Below are positions 43,396 through 53,975 of a DNA stretch of 64,000 nt, piece after piece. A program made the translations under genes and the position numbers. Within the stretch, counting starts at the first letter, position 1, and every line of letters starts with the position of its first letter. The notes beneath the pieces are model-generated. The model was not told where the DNA came from and did no database searches. It saw only the letters and a list, made by a program, of their open reading frames with translations. The stretch comes from Gautieria morchelliformis (taxonomy: Eukaryota > Basidiomycota > Agaricomycetes > Gomphales > Gomphaceae): contig WHVA01000026.1 in the NCBI GenBank assembly GCA_015179125.1, positions 401,875 through 465,874 of the forward strand, read 5' to 3'.

Positions 43396-44660
43396 TTCCT
43401 ACAGTGGTCAGTATGTAGTGATGCATGAGGCTCGGGCTCAAGCCCAAAGCTGAGCCCAGCCGAGCCCAATTTGGGTGAGCCGAGCCCGGGCCCAGCCCGC
43501 ATCGAGCCCACCAAGTGGGCCGGGCTTCTAACTTGCGGAAGCCCAAGCCCTGGGCTTGAGCCCAGGCTTTGCTGCACTTATATAGTACAACTTTGCCTTG
43601 ATTTGGACGGCAACCGTACATACATGAAACAAGGTTATTTCTCTCGTTCTGCCTCCTGCCTGAAGCCATATATCGGGGATCACCAACACCAGTCGACCGA
43701 AGTGCAAAATTACCACAATGGAGAAAGTCGTCGACCCCAGCAATGCCTCCACTCCGGCACTTGCTTCACATCAGGCAGCAGCTACAGCTGCCGCAGCAAA
43801 ACGTTTCGCTGCATCTGACCTTACAAAATCTGCAAAGCTTCGTGCACTGAAGCTTAGCGATGGTGAATGGGATCGGCTCAAAGCATTTATTGATCTTCTG
43901 GGAGTAAGTTGTAACATTTTCAATTTGTTACATGTGGCACTAACTGTACTCTAGCATGCCGACAAAGCTCAGCAGGCATTTTCATCCGATGCCGGCCCTA
44001 GCTTACACCTTGCCCTGCCTGCCCTCGAGGCTTTGCACAAAGCATGGACCACTCCCCTTAGCAAGGACAAGTATTTACCATTTACCGGGGCTATTCAAGC
44101 TGCCATTCACAAGATAACCGAGTATTATGACAAGACTGCAGATTCAGACGTGTTTATTCTTACGATGGGTCAGTTTAGTTTAGCACGTTCACATTTATAT
44201 CTGATACCTGAATTGTTATTGCAGTACTTGATCCCAGTCAGAAGATGGACCATTTCAAGAGGCATTGGCCCGAGAACCTGCAGGGCGACATCGTTGAAGC
44301 TCTTCAGTGCCTCAAGTGTATGTTGCGACACGTACTAATTTTCCGTGAACCCGAGCCATGCACCCGAACCGAGACGGCCTTAGAAGATGAAGCGGGAGAG
44401 TCTTATGGAAGCAATGATGGGGACAATACAAGCGCACTTGCCGACATCGAGAACAGTGATGACGAATTAGAAAACATTTAACATTGATTCTACGGCTTAA
44501 TCATAATATTTTATTTTTTTCGTATATGATTTTTTTTCATACCTGAAGCCCGGGCTCGAGCCCGACCCAGCCCCAGCCCGACTAATGGGCTGGGCTCGAG
44601 GCTTCACTGAGCCTGAGCCTGCTAAAGCCAAGCCCAAGCAACTCCCTACCGAGCGCCAGT
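43396..44660 (+). mobile_element. hAT-type element remnant with GC-rich sub-terminal repeats
   Basis: Both ends are packed with gggctcgagccc-like words in opposite orientations (43425-43560 and 44548-44640), as in the ends of many hAT elements. Between them is a short hAT-derived gene. Exact ends and the 8-bp duplication could not be fixed. Upstream, 41530-43270 has no gene that I can support; a 43270-43390 A+T-rich block resembles those at 11.8 and 15.0 kb. Confidence 0.55.
43718..44481 (+). CDS. Short hAT-transposase-derived protein
   Basis: Starts MEKVVDPSNASTPALASHQ..KLRALKLSDGEWDRLKAFIDLLG. Intron about 43902-43953, then HADKAQQAFSSDAGPSLHLALPALEALHKAW..FTGAIQAAIHKITEYYDKTADSDVFIL. A second intron (about 44170-44223) leads to LDPSQKMDHFKRHWPENLQGDIVEALQCL and an acidic tail ending at 44479-44481. 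This is the region between the catalytic core and the dimerisation domain of hAT transposases. The BED zinc finger and first catalytic Asp residues are missing. It has its own ATG and stop and no internal stop, so it could be an internally deleted element or a retained short protein. Confidence 0.55.
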
Positions 44661-44817
44661 TGTCAATAAGGTGGTGTTTTATTTGGTTGTGTTAATAGGG
44701 CCGTCTTACTTTGGCAAGAGCAAATCGAGTGTATGTGCCTGAGGCGGAGTTCGTGTCGGAGGATGAAGCCCAACGGACAGAGAGCAACCCGGCCGTTGGG
44801 AGATAGTCAGCTGACAG

Positions 44818-44995
44818 TGTCACGCGCAGGACTGAGTTCGAAGGGAAAACTGATGAGATTACTATCTACTCGGTGAGTACCTAGCACTACGCACCTGAGT
44901 TCGAAGGGAAAACTGATAGGGTCTCCCTTCGAACTCAGACTGCCATATTGGGCATCTGCGTCACGTGATCTCGCGCGAGTAGCACGCGAGTAACA
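44818..44995 (-). repeat. Copia 3' LTR
   Basis: 178 bp. It holds a perfect 15-bp inverted repeat (44895-44909 and 44924-44938, ctgagttcgaaggga) with a 14-base loop, plus an extra copy of one arm near 44832. Confidence 0.9.
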
Positions 44996-44999
44996 CACC

Positions 45000-47900
45000 C
45001 CCCTGACGCGGTCAACATTAGAAAAGTCCCATAGTGCGTCTATGTCGTTCGACCAACTACGAGGTAACACTTTGGTCAGTAGGTCCGCCGGCATACTGTT
45101 CGTAGGTACGTAACCAATCTGGATGACTTTATGAGCGACCTTTTCTCGCAGCCAGAAGTACCGGATATCCAGGTGCTTCATGCGTCCATGATGCTCCGGA
45201 TTTTTGGCAACAGATAGAGCAGATTGATTATCAATGAATAGGTGAGATGGTCCTTCAACTCTTGAATCAAGCTCATCCAATAAGCTTCACAACCAGACAA
45301 TTTCGGTCCCTGCCAGGACTGATGCGACGAACTCGGCCTCGGTTGTTGATAAGGTGACTATGTTCTGCAACTTGCTGGCCCAGCTGACGGCTCCGGTCCC
45401 GACCTTTGTGAGGAACCCAGAGGTTGATCGACTGTTGTCGGGATTTCCTCCGTGATCAGCGTCGGTCCATGTCTGGAAAGATTTGATTGATGGATCGGGT
45501 GCGTAGGTGAGTGCTAGATCGATTGTCCCTTGCAGGTAGCGTAGGAGGTGTTTCACCGCTGTCCAATACGCCGGGCCTGGATTTGAGTTGAATCGTGTGA
45601 GGTGTCCGACGGCGTAGGCAATGTCAGGACGAGTCGCGATGGCTAAATAATTCAGCGCTCCGACTGCATTTAGGTAGGGTACATCCCTCATTTCCTCTAT
45701 CTCCTCTGGTGTTGATGGTCCCATGGCAGCGCTCAAATTCGAACCTGGGGCCATAGGCGTGAATACGGGTCGACAATCCGACATCTGGAACCGATCGAGG
45801 AGTTCTTGAATGTACTGCTTTTGTGAGAGTCTTAATGTCCTCTGTGAGCGATTGTATTCTACCTCTACTCCCAGTAATGACGTTGTCGGGCCCAGATCCT
45901 TCAATCTGAAGATTTCGCCTAGTTTGTTTTTGACCTGGTCCAGTTCCTGCTTGGAGTTTGATACCAGAGTCAAATCATCGACAAAAACAGGTATGACGAT
46001 CTTGGTGGTGTTGCTCAACCAGATGTAGACACTTGGCGCAGATTGGAGATGCTTGAATCCCATACTCTCTAGCGCAGTCCCAAGCCGTTCGTACCATAAC
46101 CTTCCACTCTGCTTTAATCCATACAGCCCTCTCTTCAGCTTGCATACCCAGTCTGATCCCCCTTGATGGTAGCCGTCTGGTTGCTGCATGTATATTGTTG
46201 CGTCATCGGCGAGTACTCCATTTAGGTAAGCGTTCGATATGTCTATTGACTCGATATGTGCTCCCTGTAGTGCTCCCTGAGCCAATATTGTGCGCAGGGC
46301 TGCCCATCGTGTGGTAGGAGCGAAGACTTCGTCGTAATCGATGCCTGGTCGTTGGGTATATCCCTTTGCTACCAGGCGGCTCTTGTATTTATCTAGAGAG
46401 TCGTCCGAATGGAGCTTGATTCGGAAGACCCACCGAGAGCCAATGGCTTTCTCTCCAGGAGGTAATTTCACTAATTCCCATGTCCCATTGTCTAGGAGGG
46501 CTCGGACCTCTGCGTCCGTCGAGTCCTTCCATATTGGCGCGTCGGAACGTTGCATTGCTTCAACGAACGTCTTGGGAACGCGGCCATCTTTTATTGTTGC
46601 ATTCAGTGCTGCTCTGATGATACCCGGTGAGATCGTGTTTGCGTCCATGATGTCTGATTCATCATAGATGAATTCCAGGCCCTGAATGATTGAAGCGCTG
46701 GCTGCTGCACCCCCCTCAGGGCCTGGATCGTCATGATCGGGAGGTGGACGAGGTCGGAGGAATGGGTCATGGAGATGGCGATAATCAATCCGGGCAGTAG
46801 CCCTGCTGGACCGACGGAGGGGTGCGATAGGTGCGGGTGGGGCTGGTGGGTCAAGGTCAGCTTGTGGGTCGGGGTTGGCTGGTGGGTCAGGGTCAGCAGG
46901 AGGGTTGGGAGCAACTGGTGGGTTGGGTTCGGCTGGTGGTCTGGGATTTTCTGGAGGGGCGGCTTCTGGGAGTTCAATGCCTTGGTCTGGTTGCCCTTCC
47001 AGTGGAGCTACGATCCGGTTGGGAAGTATGGCAGAAGGTAAGAGTGGTTCGGTAATATTGTTAGCCGTGGTAAGACCTGGGAATTCAGATTCATCAAAGA
47101 TGATGTCTCGAGATATGATGGTGCGTTTTGTGATGGGGTCCAAGCAGCGCCAACCCTTATAGCCATCCTCGAAGCCGAGGTAAATGCATTTGCGAGATCT
47201 GGGTTGCAGTCCAGCTCTTTCGTCCTTTTGCACATGGACATAGGCAGTGCAGCCAAAGGTACGCAGCATTCCAAGGTTTGGTTTGTGGCCAAACCAGGCC
47301 TCGCAGGGAGTTTTGTCTATGAGCGCAGAGGTTGGAGTGGCATTGACAATTCGAACCAATAATTTTAGGGCATCTCCCCACATCGACGCTGGCAGATGGG
47401 CTTGCTGTAGTAGTGCGATCGTTCCTTCCATGAAGGTCCGATTCATCCGTTCTGAGATGCCGTTCTGCTGCGGTGTGCCCTTCGTAGTATGTTCGTGGAG
47501 TATACCACGGTGCTGTAAATGTTGGTCCCACTTATGACCAATATACTCCCCGCCTTTGTCGTCCCTAAAACGCTTCACTCTCGAGTTTAATTGATTTTCT
47601 GCCAGTGCTTTGAAGGCCCGGTAGGCATCAAATGCCTCATCCTTTGTCTTCAGGAGATAAACGGTCCTGTACCTCGTGCAGTCGTCTGTGAAAGTAATCC
47701 AGTATCGGTGTCCTGATGGTGTGCGGACTGGGAGAGGCCCATGGACATCTGAGACAACAAGGTCGAGTGGGCTGGATGCGCAGTTGGTGCTTTTTGGGAA
47801 GGGGTTGCGGTGTTGCTTCGCAGCAATACATGGTTCACAGATATGAGGAACAGTCCCATTTGCGTTTACCTGTATCCCATCAACCATGTTATTTTCTAGG

Positions 47901-48601
47901 AGCTTCTCCAGCCGCGCTTGTCCAATGTGCGCGAGTCGTCTGTGGAGTAATGGTCGGTCTACCATTTGCGAAGAGATGGCGAGTGTGAGTTCTTGATTTG
48001 GGACTGTGTTCCCAGTCAAGAAACCCGTCCCGTTTCGTACGGCGGCACAGAAGCGCAATTTATTGCCTTGGATAAACGATATGTGGTCCTTCACGATGCA
48101 GACAGTGAAACTGTGGTGTGTGGTAAGGTGGAGGACTGCGAGTAAGTTGTTCTGGAGTGCGGGCACGTGTTGAACTTTCGAGAATAAAACGTCTTGTGTC
48201 GGCTTCCCGTCGATCATGGGGGAAAACAATACTTGCCCCCGCCTGGCCAAGTACACTACCTCGTTTGTTGCTAGTCTGATAGGTACTCTGTAGTACTCGT
48301 AATTCCGCAGCCAATGACGATGAGGAGTCATGTGGCTGGTCGCTCCTGTGTCCGTGTTCCAGCACAGATCGGCGTCTCCGTTGATTGATGATGAAGGCGA
48401 AGGTCGTAGGTTCGCATTCCCAGCGAGTTCCTCTGTGATATCGCTCGATGTAGTTTTCTTCTGTTTTCGTGGTGCGGATAGCCTCTCTGCAAGTGGCGCA
48501 AAAGACCCTCGTCGCTTCAGGTTTCTGTCTCCTGTAGCGATAGTATTTCCATCCAGATTCTTGCTTTTTAGCCTTTTCCACATTTCGATGGGATTTTCCA
48601 T
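45000..48601 (-). pseudogene. Copia Pol polyprotein, one in-frame stop
   Basis: An open frame from 48601 to 45287 (1104 codons) continues in the same frame to about 44990 after a single TGA (45289-45287, W-L-stop-S-L-L-D-E-L), most likely a former CGA Arg. Order: protease (NTDTGATSHM); integrase zinc finger (HRRLAHIG..CEPCIAAK) and core with VVSDVHG, FRDDKGGEYIG and SERMNRT; a Pro-rich linker of PxP repeats; reverse transcriptase (SIDISNAYLNG, YMQQPDGY, intact FVDD); RNase H (TDADHGGNPDNSRSTSG, STTEAEFVA, then FIDNQSALSVAKN, DIRYFWLRE and DLLTK). All catalytic residues I could check are present. Confidence 0.92.
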
Positions 48602-48875
48602 GATGTTCTCGATGTGAACGTATTGTGTCGCAGTTAGGGATTCGAGTATGGTGCCGGCGGCCTCCTCTCTTCAGAATCCACTTTTCCGCTTCTCTCGCGT
48701 CCATCGGTCTTTTGAGGTCTTCGATGACTATTCGCCATGCGCCTATCTTCATGAGCTTCTCCTGCATTTCGGTTGCCCAGACATCGTAATTCGTGCCCGT
48801 GAGTCTGACGCTTTTCGCGCGACCTTCAGCCTCTGATTTGGACATGCTGAGTTCTTTTCCTTCGATTATAGCATG
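48602..48875 (-). pseudogene. Copia gag remnant
   Basis: The frame from about 48855 reads MSKSEAEGRAKSVRLTGTNYDVWATEMQEKLMKIGAW..IVIEDLKRPMDAREAEKWILK, the N-terminal part of Copia gag. It then shifts frame and joins, with loss of the middle, to ENIMENPIEMWKRLKSKN at the start of the pol frame. No zinc knuckle is left, so there is an internal deletion in gag. Confidence 0.75.
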
Positions 48876-48887
48876 GGGCCCATAACC
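48875..48887 (-). promoter_or_regulatory. Copia primer-binding site
   Basis: On the minus strand GGTTATGGGCCCC starts at the LTR boundary. It complements the anticodon stem-loop of initiator tRNA-Met, as in the half-tRNA priming of Drosophila copia. The same motif is at 56558-56571 beside the other Copia gag. Confidence 0.7.
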
Positions 48888-49055
48888 TGTCACGCGCAGG
48901 ACTGAGTTCGAAGGGAAAACTGATGAGATTACTATCTACTCGGTGAGTACCTAGCACTACGCACCTGAGTTCGAAGGGAAAACTCCCTTCGAACTCAGAC
49001 TACCATATTGGGCGACTGCATCACGTGATCTCGCGCGAGTAGCACGCGAGTAACA
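48888..49055 (-). repeat. Copia 5' LTR
   Basis: 168 bp. The hairpin at 48965-48998 has the same perfect 15-bp arms as the other LTR but only a 4-base loop. Confidence 0.9.
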
Positions 49056-49120
49056 GACAGGTCCGCCGGACATGTAACCCTAATATTAAAATAACCCATA
49101 GGCGTGTATGGGTGATGAAG

Positions 49121-52058
49121 CCCAGTGGAAATCGGCTTGAATTAGGGCTGCGCGTAGCTGTAAATACCGGTATTGAAATAGAAAGTCGGGGTTAAATCTG
49201 CAGGTACCTGTGACGCACCGATGCATGAAAATACTTTTTTACAAAACTCAGTTGCTTCCAGTTCAGCACCGCCACCAACTGATACCGGAATGCCTTCGCC
49301 CTATTTTGCATGAAGAGATAGCTCTAATCTAGTTTACAAAACCTAGCTGCTTCCGGTTCAGATCCGCCACCAACCGATACCGGTACATCTGCTTGACAGC
49401 TTTGCTCAACTTTTTCTGGACCTACTGGCATCTCGTTACTCCACTTCCCATATCTGCGCGCGCAATCACATCTGCAATATTCTGCCATTTTAACCCAATT
49501 TCCAGTTGCTGCGCGTTCACGTCAACGCACGATTTTCCATTTCCATGATTTCGGGTGCGAGTTTTTCATTTTTCGTTTTCTGCAAACGCACATAATCTTT
49601 TTATTTTTCTACGCACAGACACGCGACATTCGCTCTCTCCACCTTCCACGCACACCCGAGCGTGTTTTATTCGTAAGTCGACCTACGGCTCGACTAATGA
49701 TTTATTGGACTTACCACGCTATTCTTAAGAGTTAGGAAGGGAGAGGCGTGCGGGGAGGGTTCAGGACCCGCGAAGGGTTCTCAGGATGTAGCGTAGCTCG
49801 ACTACGCAGATACGCATCGGGTCCTGAACGTGGCAGCTGCTCTTCACCAGGCCACGTTCCTGTACCGACTGGAAGACGTCTCCCAAGGGGTCCCGTGTTT
49901 CAGTTCACGCCGGTACATGCGACTCGACGTGCTGGGGGCGCGTGCACGGTCGGTCTCGGCGTGGGAGGAGGACATGCAATGAGTCTGTCTCTCTGACCAT
50001 GGTGGTGCACATCGAGGACTCGGGTGCGTGCGGATGCGATGCGCGACCGGCGTAGCGCCTGAGGGAATCCTGGAACCCATCGGGAGGGCTTCCAGGGGTG
50101 GATGCACATCTCCCATTGCACATTTGAGTCGTTGCCGCTTTTCCGGCCTGAGTGGGAGGCTGGACGCGTGATCGGCGGGTGTGGTGGCGTCGGCGATGGG
50201 CGTGCAACGTGCTTGCTATGCGCGACTTCTGGGGCATCGCTGTCCATCCCCCCATAGCGCTTTGAGGCGCGTAGACGGGGGAGACGGGGCCGGTACCACA
50301 TCGGCCCTATCCCTGTCTTCCTCTTCAACACGCATCCTTGGCGGCGCCTTCGTGTTGTCAGCTCCGCGTGTGCGACGTGGGCATTTTCGGTCCGTATTGG
50401 CCATGAGAATACGCGTGGGCGCGGGCTGCGGAGGGCAAGAAGCAAGGCGGTTAAGGAGGTGCCACCGATCCATGAGGATGGCTTCATCTCTCCTTGGCCC
50501 CACACCGCTGCTGTTGCTCCCGCTTGTCTGACGGTGTCTCCGTTCCTTGCCGCAGGCCTGTGCACCAAACCACCGTCCATCCAGACCGTGCCTTCGGCTT
50601 GTGTACGTCGCGTCCGTCGCTGGGTTCCGTCATGGGTCACACGAGCGTGTATGTGTTCCCTGTCCGTCTCACTGCTTCGCGCTCTTTTCCGAGTCGTAGG
50701 CGGCGCTGCGGGTAGACACGAAGGCGCGTGGGGGATCTGCGTGCTGGGAATCGCCTACATGGGGTCGGACGCTGCGGCGGGGGGCATCGATAACGAGCAT
50801 AGGACATGACACGTCACCCACAACGTCAGGGGTGCAGCTGTCCGACTCCTGCAGCCCTCACCGCTTGTTGTAGTGTCGATCCGCGTCCCTGAACGCGCCT
50901 GCTCCACTCGACTCATCTAACGGTTTGCTGCAGATCGTCGGTATGGCTACACAACAACTCTTGGTGGAATCACGCAACACTGCTTTCCTTGCAGTCGAAT
51001 ATCAACTCCAAACATTGGAGTAAGTGGTGATATATATGACTTCTCCAGAATCTGTCAACTCACACGCATATACACAGCAAATCTTATGCCCTACTCTTGG
51101 CTCGAATCCCCTCCCATGCCAGCACCATCTCCCACGCCGCTTCGCTGGATAACGAAGGCCAGCTAACTGCCACTACAAGCTGAAACGAAATATACAGCAA
51201 AGAAAACGATGATGCAACGTATTACCCCAGCAAAACATCCAATTCACCGCAGTAAGGAGTATTCATTCATCTACTAAGCATAACGATTATTTGACATTTT
51301 CGGCTGCTCAGGAACTTGTTCTCTATTAACTATTGCCTTGCCAATCAGGAAGCGAAGGGCAGGCCAACGAGGGGTGGCGTCAAAGAAGCATTCACGAAGC
51401 TCTCAGAAGCAGAGAAGGAGGTGAGTTAAAAGCCTTATTCTGTTATGCCAGTGTCTCATCTAGGTACAGTTCTACAGTGAACTCAGCAAAACGAACAAGT
51501 CACGCAAGATATTGCCCATCAAACACTCACTTCGCATTACATTGGTGTGTATATCTCTCATTTTATTGTGTTGCTTTCTCATTTGTTTCAGTCTTTTCTT
51601 TCTAGCCATTGGACGTGGTACAGGTGGACGCAGAGCGGAGGGATCGGTTCCGGGACGCGCGGTGCAGGCGGATGCAGAGCGGAGGGATCGGTGCTGGGGC
51701 GCGCGGTGCAGGCGGATGCAGAGCAGAGGGATCGGTGCTGGGGCGTGGGGTACAGGTGGAGGACCGGGAATTGGTTCTGGGGCACGCGGTGCAGGTGGAC
51801 GCAGAGCATGGAGGGATCGGTTGTGTACATGTACCAGCGGTTGTACACATACGGCAATACAGAAAAAATCGGTTTTATTCTGCTATCTACCGGGGAGAAC
51901 ATCGCTACACATCTCACAGCGACTCTGCGCATCTCTCAGCCGAACAAAATATCGGTTATAGTTCCATTTCTCGGTTTGTGGCGGTTCTCACATGTAGCGC
52001 TTATTTTACAGATATTTACAGCTACGCGCAGCCCTAATTCGAGCCGATTTCCACTGGG
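49121..52058. mobile_element. 2.94-kb TIR element without recognisable transposase, TSD GATGAAG
   Basis: 45-bp terminal inverted repeats (49121-49165 and 52014-52058; outer end cccagtggaaatcgg) differ at one position. The flanks gatgaag (49114-49120 and 52059-52065) duplicate the target over 7 bp, possibly 8. The inside (49200-51300) has only low-complexity frames on both strands (for example 246 codons on minus at 49900-50640), which I do not accept as proteins. 51340-51550 may hold two small exons (EAFTKLSEAEKE / FYSELSKTNKSRKIL). A minisatellite lies near its right end. Confidence 0.78.
51610..51825 (+). repeat. GC-rich minisatellite, about 51-bp unit, four to five copies
   Basis: Units contain tacaggtggacgcagagc or gcaggcggatgcagagc, then gagggatcgg and tggggc-cgcgg. 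The unit is a multiple of three, so all frames look open on the plus strand. Confidence 0.85.
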
Positions 52059-52084
52059 GATGAAGTGACGTCACTCGAGATGTG

Positions 52085-52460
52085 TAGTGTTTTCTAGAGG
52101 CCGGTATCGCCAGCGTGGCCCTCAGAGGACATATGCTTTTTGACCCCTTCCTCTTCATGACACGCTTCTGCTCTCGCGACTCTCTTTTCCCCTTCCACCC
52201 TGAGCTTTGGCTGACGTCTGCAGGCTCCACCCCTACTTCCGCATGGTTCGTCTCCTGGCTGTGTTCCATACTCAGTGACCACGTTGGTGGACATTCCCTT
52301 CAATCTGGCGGCGCAACGTCTCTCACACTCGCTGGTGTCCCCGACAACGTCATTCAGGGAATAGGGTGCTGGTCCTCCGACACTTTCAAGTTGTAGGTTC
52401 GCAAGCACCCAGTTGTTTTGCAAGCACTCATTCACGGTCATTCTGCTGTCGACGCACTGT
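52085..52460 (+). pseudogene. Tyrosine recombinase (Crypton/DIRS-like) C-terminal fragment, catalytic residues lost
   Basis: The frame VALRGHMLFDPF..CSRDSLFPFHPELWLTSAGSTPTSAWF runs to GGHSLQSGGATSLTLAGVPDNVIQGIGCWSSDTFKL-stop-VRKHPVVLQALIHGH. In this family the motif is H-x-x-R and the active Tyr follows WSSDxF by two residues. Here the Arg codon is CAA (52301-52303), GRW is GCW, and the Tyr position is TAG (52394-52396). Reading continues in the same frame after the stop, so it is the original Tyr codon. The inner TIR element inserted just upstream, so the N-terminal domain is missing. Confidence 0.72.
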
Positions 52461-53221
52461 CATGAGAAAAATTCTTCGTTCACCACTTCATATTGTGCTT
52501 ACCCTTCTATGCTCTTTACGGCCTTCAATGGTTTTCTCGCGGCGGCGGCCTCACTAGGAACACAAGGTGAGTTCCACCCGGGCCGCTGGCTTAACTGTTG
52601 CACCGACTTCACTTGCCCCTGCAGGCTGCATGTGGTTCCGTACAGGCTGTTGGGTCACCCGCGTCTTTTCCTTGCCTTTGCCCTTTTTATTGGTCTTTCT
52701 TTTCAGGTGATTACCCTTCGCTGCTGCTAATCTTCATTCCGCTGAACGTATATTCCATCACCACGGCTGTGTGTTTAAAAGCCCACGGCATCGATGTCTT
52801 AGGTGGTTGAGGCTGGAGCTGTTGGGGAATAAGAACAAGAATGACCGGTTGATGTGGCTGTTGCAGTAAGGGCGCCATGCGATGGTGAACAGAGACGATG
52901 TGGCAAGTTGAGCACTGCGAGGCAAAATACGTTGGCATTTGAGGCAATGAATATTTCGGCTTACCTGCTGACAGGCCCTCCCCATATTTCCACGCTTGGA
53001 GTTCTTAGTGACGAACGGTACGTTGTACTCACAAGAACAGCCTGATTTCACACAGATGGTCTTAGCTGCTATTCGGCAAAGTGGGTGTTCTGCCGGCAGC
53101 TGTCCTTGATCTTTGTGAAGAATGGAGGGTTGGACTTCAGGGTCAACTTGCATGCAGAATAAGGAGGCTGTCAAGCGATGGAAAAAAAAGATATATTGGG
53201 AAACCTAATACGGCTATATTG

Positions 53222-53288
53222 TGGACGTGTTGTGGCTATGTGGTGGCTATGTGGTGGCTATGTGGTGGCTATGTGGTGTTGTGGCTAT
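53222..53288 (+). repeat. Microsatellite of 11-bp unit gtggctatgtg
   Basis: Four to five tandem copies, next to the right arm of the outer inverted repeat. 52470-53220 contains no gene that I can support. Confidence 0.9.
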
Positions 53289-53487
53289 GGGTCCATTAGG
53301 GTTATGTGTCAGCGGACCAGTCCGGCGGACCTGTCAGCTGACTATCTCCCAGCGGCCGGGGTTTCCTGAACAGACAGTGGGTTCGCTTTCGCTCTGAAGA
53401 CTCAGCTGGACGACCAGGAGGGTCTGGGGGAAGGTTCGTCATCATTTATGTTTTATATGTGCCTTTGGCTCACGTTGTGCGTGTTGG

Positions 53488-53790
53488 ATAGATTGATGAT
53501 GAGGACAAAAATACTATTCTTGCTGCAGTGAAGGCCACGACGCGCTGGATTGATGCCAATGGACAGAGCGCCACCGCTGATGAACTAGAAGAGAAGTTAT
53601 CCGGTGTGTAACTATTCCTGAGACCCAAAGTTGTCCTTGTCGCAGATCTCCAAGCCATTGTGACCCCAATTACATTGAAATTGTACGCCGATGGTGCTGG
53701 CCCACAATCGCATGGACCTGGAGAGGAAGACGAGAAGTTGATGGAGGACGATCGCATGACGAACTATAGAGGCTACTACGACTTGGGCCT
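53488..53790 (+). pseudogene. Hsp70 C-terminal gene fragment
   Basis: The frame ILAAVKATTRWIDANGQSATADELEEKLS ends at an intron (about 53602-53645), then LQAIVTPITLKLYADGAGPQSHGPGEEDEKL. This fits the lid and tail of Hsp70-type chaperones (W-I-D-x-N-G, DELEEKL, NPITxKLY). The natural C-terminal EEVD or HDEL is not seen; the frame goes on as MEDDRMTNYRGYYD. Upstream, 53400-53485 may hold more of it. Only the last two exons are present. Confidence 0.62.
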
Positions 53791-53886
53791 GAGGTGCAAT
53801 AAGGGGTTGGGAACAATGGGGGGATGTACTTACCAACCCCTTCCCCGCATCATTGTTCCCTCCCCATTATTGCACTCCAGGCCCAA
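53784..53886. repeat. Roughly 100-bp fold-back element
   Basis: tgggcctgaggtgcaataaggg on the left pairs with the complement of ccattattgcactccaggccca on the right, with a short middle. It sits between the two copies of the Hsp70 tail sequence. Confidence 0.65.
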
Positions 53887-53889
53887 CCC

Positions 53890-53975
53890 CAATCCAGCCA
53901 CGGACCTGGGGACAAAGACGAGGAGTTGACGGAGGACGATCGCACGATGAACTATAGAGGCTACTATGACTTTCT
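53890..53975 (+). repeat. Second copy of the Hsp70 tail segment
   Basis: GPGDKDEELTEDDRTMNYRGYYDF repeats GPGEEDEKLMEDDRMTNYRGYYDL from 53718-53787 in both DNA and protein. From 53980 to 55480 I see no gene that I can support. Confidence 0.7.

Larger units (their letters stand above)
44818..49055 (-). mobile_element. Ty1/Copia element, LTR to LTR, TSD GACAG
   Basis: LTRs at 44818-44995 (178 bp, 3') and 48888-49055 (168 bp, 5') start TGTCACG and end GAGTAACA. The target duplication gacag lies at 44813-44817 and 49056-49060. The 5' LTR is followed on the minus strand by GGTTATGGGCCCC, which fits the half-tRNA-iMet primer site known from Drosophila copia. Pol is almost fully open, with one TGA; gag is damaged. 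The LTRs differ by a 10-bp indel and a few substitutions, so insertion was fairly recent. Confidence 0.92.
44786..53363. mobile_element. Outer element defined by 43-bp inverted arms, hosting nested insertions
   Basis: The left arm (44786-44817, resumed at 49061-49071 after the Copia element) and the right arm (53319-53363) are inverted copies (aaccc-ggccg-tgggagatag, then tcagctgacaggtccgccgg) with one substitution and one extra C. The pairing continues loosely inward (taaccctaat, acccata). Without the Copia (4.24 kb) and the inner TIR element (2.94 kb) about 1.4 kb remains, including a tyrosine-recombinase gene end. Whether that gene belongs to the element is unknown. No target duplication was found. 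Confidence 0.6.

Noticed and set aside
49900-50640. 246-codon minus-strand ORF inside the 2.9-kb TIR element
   Set aside because: It is Arg/Pro/His-rich with overlapping open frames on both strands, as expected from GC-rich non-coding DNA. No conserved motif is seen.
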